NCBI GenBank assembly: GCA_020853815.1
Contig: JADYYE010000101.1
Coordinates: 1 to 63,903 of the forward strand
From: Phycisphaerales bacterium
GTDB lineage: Bacteria; Planctomycetota; Phycisphaerae; Phycisphaerales; UBA1924
DNA length: 63,903 nt
Direction of reading: 5' to 3'
In this document: in pieces, positions 44,169-53,642 of the stretch
How positions within the stretch are numbered: position 1 is the first letter of the stretch
Layout of the letters: every line of letters starts with the position of its first letter
The notes under the pieces: generated by a model
What the model was told of the DNA's origin: nothing
Database searches by the model: none
What the model saw: the letters and a program-made list of their open reading frames with translations, nothing else
Program-made: the position numbers and the translations under genes

Positions 44169-45326
44169 TCAGCCTGCGCGAACGAGGACCAGGGACTGGT
44201 CGTCGATCTGCGTGCCGTGCGCCAGCGCGGCGGCGAGGATGGCGTCGCGGATTTCCGCGAGCGGGCGTGTGGCGTTGTTCTTGAAGAGTTCGCGGAGCGA
44301 CGCCAGGCCGAACTCGCGGCCCGCGGCGTCCTGCACTTCCATCAGGCCGTCGGTGATGAGGAGGAGCGTGTCGCCGCGCGCGAGCGTTGACGCGCCGACC
44401 TCGAAGCGTTCGTCGGGTTCGATGCCCAGGGGCAGGCTCTGGTTGGGGAGATCGACCACGTCGTTGGTCTTCGCGCGGAAATGGAAGATCGGCAGGTGCC
44501 CGGCGAGCCCGAACTCGAACGCGCCGCCCGGGTGCAGCCGCACGACGGCCATGGTCGCGAACATGTTGGGCTTGGTGAGGTCGGCCAGCACGACGTTGAG
44601 GTCGGTGAGGAGTTGCTGGACCGAGGGCGAGGAGCGGAGGAGTGTTCGCGCGGAGCTCTTGAGCATTCCCATGACGATGCCAGCGCCCACGCCGTGCCCG
44701 GAGACATCGGCGAGGATGACGTCGGTGCGGTCGCCGGCGACGCCGGCGTCGATGAGGTCGCCGCCCATGTCGCTGGAGGGGCGCGAGGTGCCGAGGATTT
44801 CGACGCCGGCGCGGTCGAGCGCGATATCGGGCACGAGCGACTTGTGGATCGAGGACGCGATGTCGAGCTCGGCGCGTGAGCGGGCGCCGTCGCTCTCCAG
44901 GCGGCGTGCCAGGCGGACGACGAGGATGTAGCCGACGATCATGGACGCGACGGCGAGGATCATGAGGATCGAGCGAGTGCCGTTGGGGCGCAGGCCGGTC
45001 GTGCCGTCGAACCAGCCGAGACGCCCCAGCCACGGGAAGACATAGAACGGGATGACGAGTTGGAGGGGCGCGACGAGCGTGAGGATCCAGCGCCGCCCGA
45101 GCACGAAGGCCGAGGCCCAGCCGACGGCGATCAGGCCGCAGAAGAGCGCGATGGTGATGATGCCGCGCCAGCTCCCCGGGCGATCGGGGATCATCATGGC
45201 GATGAGGCCCATCGGGAAGAACGTGAAGAAGACACCCGCGAGGATGAGCGGGTGGTGATTGGCGTCGGCCCAGCGGCGCGGGCGCGTGCCCGCGAAGAAC
45301 GAGCGGAGTTTGGTGACAAGCGCCAT
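44169..45326 (-). CDS. SpoIIE/RsbU-type PP2C phosphatase with membrane sensor
   Basis: 385 residues. Five or so transmembrane helices in the first 150 residues (HPLILAGVFFTFFPMGLIAMM, IITIALFCGLIAVGWASAFV, SILMILAVASMIVGYILVV), then a linker helix and the PP2C-like domain: SSDMGGDLIDAG, ILADVSGHGVGAGIVMGML, LLLITDGLMEVQD, and DDQSLVLVR, giving the metal-binding Asp residues. Such enzymes dephosphorylate anti-anti-sigma factors in partner-switching pathways; no STAS or anti-sigma gene adjoins it. The start ATG carries a TATCCT box seven bases upstream. Confidence 0.88.
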   Translation of the reverse strand: MALVTKLRSFFAGTRPRRWADANHHPLILAGVFFTFFPMGLIAMMIPDRPGSWRGIITIALFCGLIAVGWASAFVLGRRWILTLVAPLQLVIPFYVFPWLGRLGWFDGTTGLRPNGTRSILMILAVASMIVGYILVVRLARRLESDGARSRAELDIASSIHKSLVPDIALDRAGVEILGTSRPSSDMGGDLIDAGVAGDRTDVILADVSGHGVGAGIVMGMLKSSARTLLRSSPSVQQLLTDLNVVLADLTKPNMFATMAVVRLHPGGAFEFGLAGHLPIFHFRAKTNDVVDLPNQSLPLGIEPDERFEVGASTLARGDTLLLITDGLMEVQDAAGREFGLASLRELFKNNATRPLAEIRDAILAAALAHGTQIDDQSLVLVRAG

Positions 45327-45333
45327 CGCCGGG

Positions 45334-45339
45334 AGGATA
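45334..45339 (-). promoter_or_regulatory. Leaderless-type -10 box before the SpoIIE phosphatase
   Basis: Minus-strand TATCCT, 7 nt before the ATG. Confidence 0.45.
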
Positions 45340-45405
45340 CCGGGGCGCGGCGGGCGACGCGGGGCTTCGGATCGACGTGCCGCCGCCGGCGATTCGGCCC
45401 GTGTG

Positions 45406-45927
45406 CTAGGCCAGGATCCGGGCGAGCCGATCAAGACATGCCCTTCGCGACGGGTCGTCGAGCGGGGTCTCGTCGAGCCGCGCGCGGATGATCGCGGGGT
45501 CCGCGAGTTGGTGCGCGATCATGGCGCGGATGTAGTCCGAATCCTTGGGGCGGCCCGCGCAGAGTTTGGAAACCGCCAGATCGTGAAGTTCAAGGCACCA
45601 GGCGACGGGCGTGCCCGAAGGCGGGACGAACTTCACAAGGCGCAGCTCCCAACCCTTGGGGAGCGTCGCGGTTTCGCGCGAGACGCCGTGGGCGTAGTAG
45701 CCGAACGTGGCGTGGAACGGCGAGAGTTCGCCGATGCTCCCGTCGATCAGGTTCGTATCGTCGGGCGAACGGAGGGAGTAGATGTCCGCATCCATCGAGG
45801 TGGTCAACTCGGGCGGCGGCGACGGAAGTTCGCCAAGAATGGCGTTGGATCCGATGATGACGAACTGGTCCGCGCCGGTAATGGCCGCGGCGGCTCGCAC
45901 AACGTGCTCAAGCTGCGCTCGATTCAT
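45406..45927 (-). CDS. DUF6036-like nucleotidyltransferase (toxin-antitoxin type)
   Basis: 173 residues. FVIIGSNAILGELP resembles the G-S nucleotide-binding turn and TSMDADIYSL the D-x-D metal site of minimal nucleotidyltransferases such as AbiEii/DUF6036 proteins. LELHDLAVSKLCAGRPKDSDYIRAMIAHQLAD is the helical segment common in that group. The gene begins 20 bp inside the upstream small gene, so the pair is translationally coupled. Family reading is from motif memory and moderately sure; activity is inferred. Confidence 0.72.
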   Translation of the reverse strand: MNRAQLEHVVRAAAAITGADQFVIIGSNAILGELPSPPPELTTSMDADIYSLRSPDDTNLIDGSIGELSPFHATFGYYAHGVSRETATLPKGWELRLVKFVPPSGTPVAWCLELHDLAVSKLCAGRPKDSDYIRAMIAHQLADPAIIRARLDETPLDDPSRRACLDRLARILA

Positions 45928-46237
45928 CGCGGCATCGCCTCTTGATGTCCCAGACTTCGCGGGGAGCGAGAGCGCCCGCGAATGGAGAGTTCTGACGCAG
46001 GCGCTGGCCCTCCGGCCCGGGATCGAGCAGCGCCGACACAACGCCCCCGATCGGGCCGGCGAGGATATCGCGCCATTCCCGATAGCACGCGAGCAGCGCC
46101 GGGGCGTCGGCATTCTGCGCCGACCAGGCGCTCATGTTTCGCCGCGCCAGATCGATCCACTCGGGGTGGGTCGACAGCCCCTCCGCAACGCGGCGAGCGA
46201 GTTCGAGGCTGGTGCGATCGATCGCGGCGTGCGACAT
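45908..46237 (-). CDS. Small partner protein of the nucleotidyltransferase
   Basis: 109 residues, helical (LELARRVAEGLSTHPEWIDLARRNM), with a conserved-looking C-terminal block GPEGQRLRQNSPFAGALAPREVW. Proteins with the LRQ(N/S)SPFAG...P(R/Q)E block commonly precede DUF6036-type nucleotidyltransferases, giving a two-gene module like a toxin-antitoxin pair. The ATG has a TATGAT box six bases upstream and no Shine-Dalgarno, so the module is probably leaderless. Overlaps the next gene by 20 bp. Confidence 0.7.
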   Translation of the reverse strand: MSHAAIDRTSLELARRVAEGLSTHPEWIDLARRNMSAWSAQNADAPALLACYREWRDILAGPIGGVVSALLDPGPEGQRLRQNSPFAGALAPREVWDIKRRCRDESSAA

Positions 46238-46243
46238 GCGTGA

Positions 46244-46249
46244 ATCATA
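46244..46249 (-). promoter_or_regulatory. Leaderless-type -10 box of the nucleotidyltransferase module
   Basis: Minus-strand TATGAT, 6 nt before the ATG at 46237; the best -10 match among the leaderless candidates. Confidence 0.55.
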
Positions 46250-46268
46250 GCAATCCACCGCACGAGGC

Positions 46269-46580
46269 TCAGTGTGCCGCTCGCTTCTCGATCGCCTCTT
46301 TCGCAAGCGCCTGCGCCTTTTCCAGCGCGTCGCTCGCGGGAACCTTGACGTCGGGCTCGACCCCGGTTCCTTCCCAGTTGGTCTTGCTGATCGGGTTGTT
46401 GGCACGCATGAATGGCACGCGCACGACGAAGCGATCAGAGACGCGCTCGCCGCGGACCGGGTGCGCCCCGCCGCCGGTCGTCTCGCCGACCAGCGTGGCC
46501 CGCTTCAGGTTCTTGAGGTTGTAGCTGAACTCTTCCGCGCCCGAGAAGGTGCGTGAGCTGGTGAGGACGAACACGGGCAG
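46269..46580 (-). pseudogene. C-terminal remnant of an S41-family peptidase
   Basis: 103 residues ending in a normal stop: LPVFVLTSSRTFSGAEEFSY retains the catalytic Ser region of tail-specific/S41 proteases, and RATLVGETTGGGAHPVRGE follows. Upstream of 46580 the similarity stops abruptly and the frame runs into unrelated AT-richer DNA, so the PDZ and N-terminal parts are lost. Probably truncated when the adjoining Cys-rich gene region was acquired. Confidence 0.75.
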
Positions 46581-46680
46581 GTGGGGGGCGAATCGGCGCG
46601 GTGCGTGTGCGGCGATGAGGCGTTGGCAGGTCGAACAAGAACAGCCAGAGCAACGATAGATTCTCCGAAGCAACTTGGGC

Positions 46681-46708
46681 TTGACACAAGGAAAGGGGGG
46701 GGGATAAG
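46681..46708 (+). promoter_or_regulatory. Sigma-70-like promoter with a G9 spacer tract
   Basis: Perfect -35 TTGACA at 46681 and GATAAG at 46703, spacing 16 bp. The spacer contains nine consecutive G (46695-46703), a slippage-prone tract whose length would change the -35/-10 spacing. It lies 39 bp before the Cys-rich peptide gene. Confidence 0.5.
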
Positions 46709-46746
46709 CTGCCGCCGACAGCCTCGCTGTCGCAAAGGACTCGGAC

Positions 46747-47043
46747 ATGAACAAGACGATCATCGGAACGCGTGAACGGTTGTGGCACATCGTGGCAGCG
46801 ATTGGTTTCGTGTGCGTCACGACCACAACGACCGTGCTGGCGTGGCCGGGTGGACCCGGCACGACGCCCCCGGTTTGCACGGCGTGTACCGCCAATCAAT
46901 GCGTCGTCTCGGGGTTTGTCACGCCGCCGGGCGGTCAATGTTCGAATCCGAATATCTGTTGTTGCTGCCAGAATCCCACGATCTGGCAATGCGTCTGCAA
47001 GATCGACCCCGACTGTACCAGCCCGTGTCATCCGAATCCTTGA
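46747..47043 (+). CDS. Small Cys-rich secreted protein
   Basis: 98 residues. The N-terminus (RLWHIVAAIGFVCVTTTTTVLA) is a plausible signal peptide. The ~66-residue mature part holds 12 Cys, including a run of four (NICCCCQNP) and pairs CTAC, CVC, and ends CTSPCHPNP; the rest is rich in Pro, Gly, Asn and Thr. AAAGGA precedes the ATG and a good promoter lies upstream. AT-richer than its neighbours. No family recognised: metal-binding, disulphide-rich toxin-like or bacteriocin-like roles are all possible. Confidence 0.65.
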   Translation: MNKTIIGTRERLWHIVAAIGFVCVTTTTTVLAWPGGPGTTPPVCTACTANQCVVSGFVTPPGGQCSNPNICCCCQNPTIWQCVCKIDPDCTSPCHPNP

Positions 47044-47205
47044 TTTCTGCACGGTTCGAGGAATTGCAGATGAAGTCCGATCACTTCGTAAGCGAGATCG
47101 AGCCTGAAGACCAAGCCTTTTCAATATCGGCGCTGAGATCAAAGGCCTGATCTGTTTGGACTGAGGGGGGTGGGCGCCGGGTCTTGTCGGTGTGACGGGG
47201 GACGA

Positions 47206-48096
47206 ATGCCGGGAGTCGGCGCCAAGAGATTTCTGCTGGTCACGATCGGGCTCGCGATCGTGGGAGGTTTTGTCGCCTCATATCGTGCGTACGACATCGA
47301 GCGTCAACGTCGAATTGCGTCGAACGGTGTGGTCGCAAGGGCCAAGCAAGCCGAAGTAATGATCGAATCGAGCCGCGTTTTGTTCCGGGAGATCAAGGCC
47401 AAGGCGGTCGAGGAGATTCGATCGGTGGAGGATGTTCGCGCGCTGATGGCGTCGGCGGAGATGAAGGACGACGCGGGGCTGGGCGCGGACGTGGGCGAAC
47501 TACTCGATCATGTCTCATTGTTTGTCTTTCATCGATTTGTCGAGCGGAGTTCGGCGGGCTATCGCGCTTGGCGCGTCGGGGCGGGCTACCAGCCACGCCC
47601 TCGGGACGAGATGATGTCGCTGGGCATGGACTACACGTACGAAGCCGCTGTTGGACGCGCGATGCCGGCGGGCATGAGCGTCGAGGATGCGTGCGACGCG
47701 ATCTTCGACGCGGCGGCGGGCGACCCGGGCGGGCGGGCCAGCGTTCTGAGTTTGCCCGCGGAAGATCGCGGGATGTTCGTGCATGTGCGTCGGTGCTCGA
47801 TCAACGACTTTTATACACGGCCGTTCGACGCAATGCTGGGGAGCGATGCGTGGCGAGGGCTCAGCGGGGGCGGCGCGCCGGCGTTCTGGGTGCGAACGCC
47901 GCTGATCCGCGATCTGATGACGACCCACGAGTTCGTGACGGTCGCGGATGTCGGGCTTGTGTGTGAGTTCGGCGAGGGCATTCGGCGCCCGATGATCATG
48001 GTCTTTGTCTTCGAGCCCGATTCGAAGCGATGGCGGCTCGAACATCTGCTTTTGACCAACGTGCGGGATCGCGAGCTGTTTCCGCTCGCATTCTGA
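47206..48096 (+). CDS. Membrane-anchored protein of unknown function
   Basis: 296 residues from an ATG with GGGGGA seven bases before it. One N-terminal helix (FLLVTIGLAIVGGFVASYRA), then a helical region (VVARAKQAEVMIESSRVLFREIKAKAVEEI) that may be a coiled coil, and a mixed C-terminal domain (FWVRTPLIRDLMTTHEFVTVADVGLVCEFG, MIMVFVFEPDSKRWRLEHLLLTN). No recognised motif. It lies 15 bp upstream of the MauE-pseudopilin fusion, so the two are probably co-transcribed. Confidence 0.72.
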   Translation: MPGVGAKRFLLVTIGLAIVGGFVASYRAYDIERQRRIASNGVVARAKQAEVMIESSRVLFREIKAKAVEEIRSVEDVRALMASAEMKDDAGLGADVGELLDHVSLFVFHRFVERSSAGYRAWRVGAGYQPRPRDEMMSLGMDYTYEAAVGRAMPAGMSVEDACDAIFDAAAGDPGGRASVLSLPAEDRGMFVHVRRCSINDFYTRPFDAMLGSDAWRGLSGGGAPAFWVRTPLIRDLMTTHEFVTVADVGLVCEFGEGIRRPMIMVFVFEPDSKRWRLEHLLLTNVRDRELFPLAF

Positions 48097-48111
48097 GCCG
48101 CGTGGAGTTCG

Positions 48112-49350
48112 ATGATGGCGGCGTTCGCGCAATCACGGCCAGAGATGAGCGAGCGCGTCTCCTTCGCGATCGTGGCGCTGGTGCTCGGGGCTTCGGCGAT
48201 CGCCAAGGGTGTGTACCCCGAGGCGATCGTAACGGCGTTGCGATTCAGCATTCGCACATACTCGGCGAGCGCGGGCGCGTGGCTGGCGATTGTCACGGGC
48301 GGCATCGTGGCGTGGGAGATCGTCCTTGCGTGCCAGTTGTTGCGCCGGCCCGCGCCGTCCAGGTGGGTTACTCGCGCGACGTGTGCCACGCTCGTGATGT
48401 TCGCGGCTTTTCTTGAATGGCTCTGGTCGCAGCCGCTCGCGCCGCCGTGCGGATGCAGCGGGCTGCCCACGGGTCTGTCGCGCCAGAGCGAGGCGGGGTT
48501 GGGCATTCTGCGGAACGTGGGGCTCGTGTTGCTCCTGGCGTACGCGTGCCGACGGGACGGAGACGAGAAAACGCGAGCGCCCGCCGCGACGAGCGAGCGC
48601 GGTGCGGAGCAGCGCGCGTTCACGCTTGTGGAGCTATTGATCGTGATCGTGGTTATCGGCGTGCTGATGTCGATGATGCTGCCGGGCCTTGCGCGGGCGC
48701 GAACGTCGGCCCGAGAGGCACGCACGTTCTCAGACCTGCGCCAGGCGCTCGTGGTACTGTCGCAGTATGCGGGCGGGGAGCGAGAGATGTTTCCGTTCAT
48801 CGGGACCCCCGGGCGTCCCGACGGCCCGCTGCACATCCGCGGGCACACGCTGCGAACTTCTGCGAACGGAGGATTCTGGGGTCAAGCATCGTTATGGGCG
48901 TCGGTGGCGGTGCCGGAATACGCAGCGGACTTGCCGCGAAAGGATGCGTCCCGCTATTGGAACGGCGCGCGGCCTTCGAGTGAATCGGAGTCGCCCCCGG
49001 ATTGGCTGATCGCCACGCCGTTGCTGCTGTCGTTCTCAACGATGGCGGCGAAGGAGTTCTGGGATAATCGATGGGAGTTCGCGGACATCGACCGCTTCCG
49101 CGGTACCTCGTGGGTTCATCTCGGGTTCCCGTCGCGGAAGGGCCTGTTGTGGGATTCAAGGGTGGGCGGGTACACCGGCGGTCCGATGGAGATCGATTGC
49201 CGAGTCTTCACGGCGTGGGGCGACGGGTCGGCGGGGTTTCTGCGTGCGTCGCAGATGGACCCGAGCCTGATTGCAAAGGACCCGTACACCGGGTTTGAGA
49301 GCGCGATCATGAACACGTTCATGGGAGTGTCCGGCATTGATCGACGCTGA
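48112..49350 (+). CDS. MauE/DoxX-like membrane domain fused to a type IV/II pseudopilin
   Basis: 412 residues. Residues 1-160 form about four transmembrane helices in MauE/DoxX style (IVALVLGASAIAKGVYP, AWLAIVTGGIVAWEIVLAC, PPCGCSGLPT loop, AGLGILRNVGLVLLLAYA). After a short charged linker (RDGDEKTRAPAATSERGAEQ) comes a complete prepilin N-terminal motif, RAFTLVELLIVIVVIGVL, with Glu at +5, then a ~210-residue globular domain of planctomycete prepilin type. The two families are normally separate adjacent genes; here one continuous frame joins them with no stop. An internal start could release the pilin separately, but no clear one is visible. Confidence 0.78.
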   Translation: MMAAFAQSRPEMSERVSFAIVALVLGASAIAKGVYPEAIVTALRFSIRTYSASAGAWLAIVTGGIVAWEIVLACQLLRRPAPSRWVTRATCATLVMFAAFLEWLWSQPLAPPCGCSGLPTGLSRQSEAGLGILRNVGLVLLLAYACRRDGDEKTRAPAATSERGAEQRAFTLVELLIVIVVIGVLMSMMLPGLARARTSAREARTFSDLRQALVVLSQYAGGEREMFPFIGTPGRPDGPLHIRGHTLRTSANGGFWGQASLWASVAVPEYAADLPRKDASRYWNGARPSSESESPPDWLIATPLLLSFSTMAAKEFWDNRWEFADIDRFRGTSWVHLGFPSRKGLLWDSRVGGYTGGPMEIDCRVFTAWGDGSAGFLRASQMDPSLIAKDPYTGFESAIMNTFMGVSGIDRR

Positions 49351-49379
49351 TCGCGGCGTGGGGGTGCTTCATATAGTCC

Positions 49380-49402
49380 GATTCGTACTATGGTACGGAA
49401 TC
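49380..49402. promoter_or_regulatory. Dyad upstream of the PadR-type regulator
   Basis: GATTC-GTAC-TATG-GTAC-G-GAATC: near-perfect inverted repeat of about 23 bp, about 70 bp before the regulator's start. A likely autoregulatory operator. Confidence 0.5.
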
Positions 49403-49470
49403 ACGGGGATCGGGTTGCGGCCCGCGCGGATTTCGGGCGTGCTACGCTGAAATCCCACCCGGAGGTGCCG

Positions 49471-50004
49471 TTGCCCGCCAAGCGTCGCAGTGAACTGGAG
49501 TGCTTCGTGCTCGGGCTGGTCTGGCAGCTCGGGGCGGCGAGCCCGTACGACATCCGGCGGCACATGCAGTCGTCGCCTTCCACGCAATGGAGCGCCAGCG
49601 CCGGGGCGATCTATCCGCTGGTGCGGCGCCTGCAGCGCGCGGGGCTTTTGGCGTCGGAGGCCAAGCGGGCGGGCAAGCGAAAGCGGCGCGAGTATCGCAT
49701 CACGAGCAAGGGGTTGGGGGCGCTCCGGGCGTGGATCGGGCCGCCGATCGGCGAGGAGGCGGTGACGGTGGCGCACGATCCGCTGCGTTCGCGGGCGCGG
49801 TTTCTGGAGGCGCTCTCCGAGGCGGACCGGCGCGCGTGGTTTATGGCGGCGCGGGCGGCACTCGACGAGGTCGAGCGGCGCGTGAACGCGTGGGCGGCGG
49901 AGGCGGGCGCGTCGCGATCGGCCCGCGTGATGAACAAGAGCGGCGAGCTGGACGTGAAATCACGCCGCGCGTGGCTGGATGAGGCGGCGGGCGCGATGGG
50001 ATAG
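49471..50004 (+). CDS. PadR-family transcriptional regulator
   Basis: 177 residues from a TTG with GGAGG five bases upstream (an ATG at 49390 is in frame but lies inside the dyad and has no ribosome-binding site). Winged-helix core: ELECFVLGLVWQLGAASPYDIRRHM, SAGAIYPLVRRLQRAGLLAS, REYRITSKGLGALRAW, which is the PadR order with the conserved Y-P-L and Y-x-I-T-x-x-G blocks. The helical C-terminus (ARFLEALSEADRRAWFMAARAALDEVERRV) is the dimerisation/ligand part. Faces the convergent mgtE gene. Confidence 0.82.
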   Translation: MPAKRRSELECFVLGLVWQLGAASPYDIRRHMQSSPSTQWSASAGAIYPLVRRLQRAGLLASEAKRAGKRKRREYRITSKGLGALRAWIGPPIGEEAVTVAHDPLRSRARFLEALSEADRRAWFMAARAALDEVERRVNAWAAEAGASRSARVMNKSGELDVKSRRAWLDEAAGAMG

Positions 50005-50102
50005 GGGAGAGCCGAGAGCGCCTCGCCCGCTCGTCTTCGATGGCGCTGAGCACGTCGGCCACGACGCGACCGGGCGGCGCGCCTTCGCACGGACGGATCG
50101 AC

Positions 50103-51608
<1,506 letters not shown>

Positions 51609-51716
51609 CAAAATCGTTCAGCCCGCAAGCCCGTCTTTACGCGCCGGACTCGACGCCCCCACTTCGGTAAAACGACGCCGGGTGAGCCGCGGGCCCATTG
51701 ACAACGACGCCCGCCC

Positions 51717-52511
51717 TTACACCCCAACCACCGACGCCAGCGACCCGAGCGTGATCGGCTCGTGTGCAAAGAACGGCTCGGCCGCCGCGGTCCCCGCCCG
51801 GCTCCCGAAGTACGTCAGCCCCGCCATCACCCGCTCCACCAGCCCCGCGTTCGCCGGGTTGGCGGTGAATTGCGAGTGATACGCCTCCAGGCTCGCGCGC
51901 TTCGCCCCCTCAAACCCCGTGACATCGATCAGAAACGTCGGGTCCGGCACGCGCCGCAGGTGCGAGCAGAAGTAATAGAACAGCCAGCGCGGGTACTGCG
52001 CCGGGGCGTCCTGCATCCCGGGCGGCGTGGGCGTCGCTAGCCCCGACAATTTCGCGTCAAATCGTGCATCTTCCGCGATCCGCGTCGCCGCCGCGTGGTC
52101 CGGGTGCGCGTCCAGCCCGTGCGGCACAAAGACCACGTCCGCGCGATGGGCCCGGTACACGCCCGCGACCATGTGACGCGCCTCGATCGTGTGCTGCACG
52201 CGCCGGTTGGGGAGGTCGAGCATGATCCGCCGCAGTCGCCCCACCCGCCCGAAGCCCGGCCCGCCGCCCGGCCCGCCGTCCGGCGCCGAACCCGCGGGCG
52301 CGGGGCTGGGCGAGTACATGGGGGACAGCGCCTTCAGGGCCGCCCCCGCCTCTTTGATCCGCGTGGGCCGATCGCCAAAGGGCGTGGGGCATCCGTCCGT
52401 CAGATCGCAGATCAGAACGTCGTGACCCTGGGCCGCCAGTTTAGCGATGGTCGCGCCCATGCCGATCTCGGCATCATCCGGGTGCGGCGCGATGACGACG
52501 ATTTGGGGCAC
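51717..52511 (-). CDS. PIG-L/LmbE-type deacetylase (BshB1-like)
   Basis: 264 residues from a GTG with GGAG eight bases upstream. Zinc-deacetylase motif APHPDDAEIGMGATI at the N-terminus and the second HPDH (HGLDAHPDHAAATR) give the usual ligands. The middle carries a Gly/Pro-rich insertion (SPSPAPAGSAPDGGPGGG). RLRRIMLDLPNRRV and HSQF late in the protein fit the bacillithiol-pathway deacetylase BshB1, which removes acetyl from GlcNAc-malate, but other N-acetylglucosamine conjugates are possible. Confidence 0.87.
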   Translation of the reverse strand: MPQIVVIAPHPDDAEIGMGATIAKLAAQGHDVLICDLTDGCPTPFGDRPTRIKEAGAALKALSPMYSPSPAPAGSAPDGGPGGGPGFGRVGRLRRIMLDLPNRRVQHTIEARHMVAGVYRAHRADVVFVPHGLDAHPDHAAATRIAEDARFDAKLSGLATPTPPGMQDAPAQYPRWLFYYFCSHLRRVPDPTFLIDVTGFEGAKRASLEAYHSQFTANPANAGLVERVMAGLTYFGSRAGTAAAEPFFAHEPITLGSLASVVGV

Positions 52512-52571
52512 AAACTCACTCCGACCTCGCCAAGAGTACATGGCGAGAATTCTCAGTACGACATCTGAGCG

Positions 52572-53624
52572 TTAGGCGCGAGCACTCCCCGCGCGTCGCC
52601 CAATCTTGCCTTTGGTGCGCAGGTTCGGCACCGTCACGCGGGCAGATGCGCCCGGGTCTTGGCTGGTCGATTCGAAGCGGAACTTGCTAGCCTCCAGATA
52701 AGAGTCGTCCATCTCAAAAGCGAGATATCGACGCTCGATTGCCTCGGCGACCATTCCCGTCGTGTTTGAACCAGCAAATGGGTCCAAGACCACATCGTCC
52801 GGGTCCGTGAGGAATCGGATAAAGAACTCGGGTAGAACCGCCGGAAACCGCGCGGGGTGGATTTTCAGTCCAGCTTCCTTGCAGCGAAGTGTGTATGGGT
52901 CATTCGCAGCGTTGTTGCCGAATCGCAGCAAATCGCTCGGCATTCCGTCTTCAATGACGTTGGGAGGGATGGAGCCACCGTGTGAGGTATCCGCAAAGCC
53001 CTCGTTGATGTGGTGGCCCGCTGGTCGCTTGGTCTTTGCGATGCCCCGCCGATTGAGTCGGATCATGTCGGCGCTGTAGGGACGGAGCACGTTGCGATTA
53101 TTCGCCTTTGGATGCGCGGTTTTGCCGAACCACCAAACAAATTCGACTGAGTCCTTCACTCGTACCCGACGAACAGTAACCCACTCCGCGGGGACGGGCA
53201 TCTTGGCCGGGTTGTACCAGAAAAACTCCTGAGCGAGATTCAGACCAATCTCCTCGACGAGTGCAACCAGCAGTTTGTACGTGTAGATTGACCGGGTGGG
53301 AGCTCCGGGAGTCCACGAGCCGCCAACGTTTAGGACGAAACTCCCGTCATCTTTGAGTATGCGCCGAATCTCGCGTGCGAACGGCAAGAGCCATCGCACA
53401 TACTCGCTTTGGTCCGCGTTCCCATACTCCTTCTTGAAGTGAAGCGCATAAGGTGGCGAAGTAACGACGAGATTCACCGAAGCATCCGGCATCTCGCGCA
53501 TCAACGAAAGGGAGTCGCCACAATACGCCGCGCCAGATTCTGTTCGATAGAACGGGCTGGCGTTGAGGAGGTGCGTCACCGGTTGAACCGGCGGCGGCGA
53601 GAAGAGCTGGTCCTTGGTCCTCAT
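52572..53624 (-). CDS. DNA methyltransferase, beta class (probable N4-cytosine)
   Basis: 350 residues. Motif IV TSPPY at 55-59 lies before the SAM-binding motif [10 protein letters not shown] near the C-terminus, which is the beta-class order; Ser-Pro-Pro-Tyr is typical of N4-cytosine enzymes, though N6-adenine members exist. [12 protein letters not shown] and [11 protein letters not shown] are flanking family blocks. The start ATG carries a TACAGT box seven bases upstream. It is divergent, by 18 bp, from a PD-(D/E)XK-like nuclease gene; both are AT-richer than the surroundings. Together a type II restriction-modification pair acquired by transfer. Confidence 0.9.
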   Translation of the reverse strand: MRTKDQLFSPPPVQPVTHLLNASPFYRTESGAAYCGDSLSLMREMPDASVNLVVTSPPYALHFKKEYGNADQSEYVRWLLPFAREIRRILKDDGSFVLNVGGSWTPGAPTRSIYTYKLLVALVEEIGLNLAQEFFWYNPAKMPVPAEWVTVRRVRVKDSVEFVWWFGKTAHPKANNRNVLRPYSADMIRLNRRGIAKTKRPAGHHINEGFADTSHGGSIPPNVIEDGMPSDLLRFGNNAANDPYTLRCKEAGLKIHPARFPAVLPEFFIRFLTDPDDVVLDPFAGSNTTGMVAEAIERRYLAFEMDDSYLEASKFRFESTSQDPGASARVTVPNLRTKGKIGRRAGSARA

Positions 53625-53630
53625 ACTCGT

Positions 53631-53637
53631 TACTGTA
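53631..53637. promoter_or_regulatory. Overlapping divergent -10 boxes of the restriction-modification pair
   Basis: TACTGTA holds TACTGT on the plus strand (53631-53636, 6 nt before the TTG start of the nuclease) and TACAGT on the minus strand (53637-53632, 7 nt before the ATG of the methyltransferase). The two boxes share five base pairs. Confidence 0.55.
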
Positions 53638-53642
53638 CCAGC

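Noticed and set aside
51609..51716. M-box magnesium riboswitch before mgtE
   Set aside because: The ~105-nt leader does not show the conserved GGUGAGGCUCC-type start or the paired stems.
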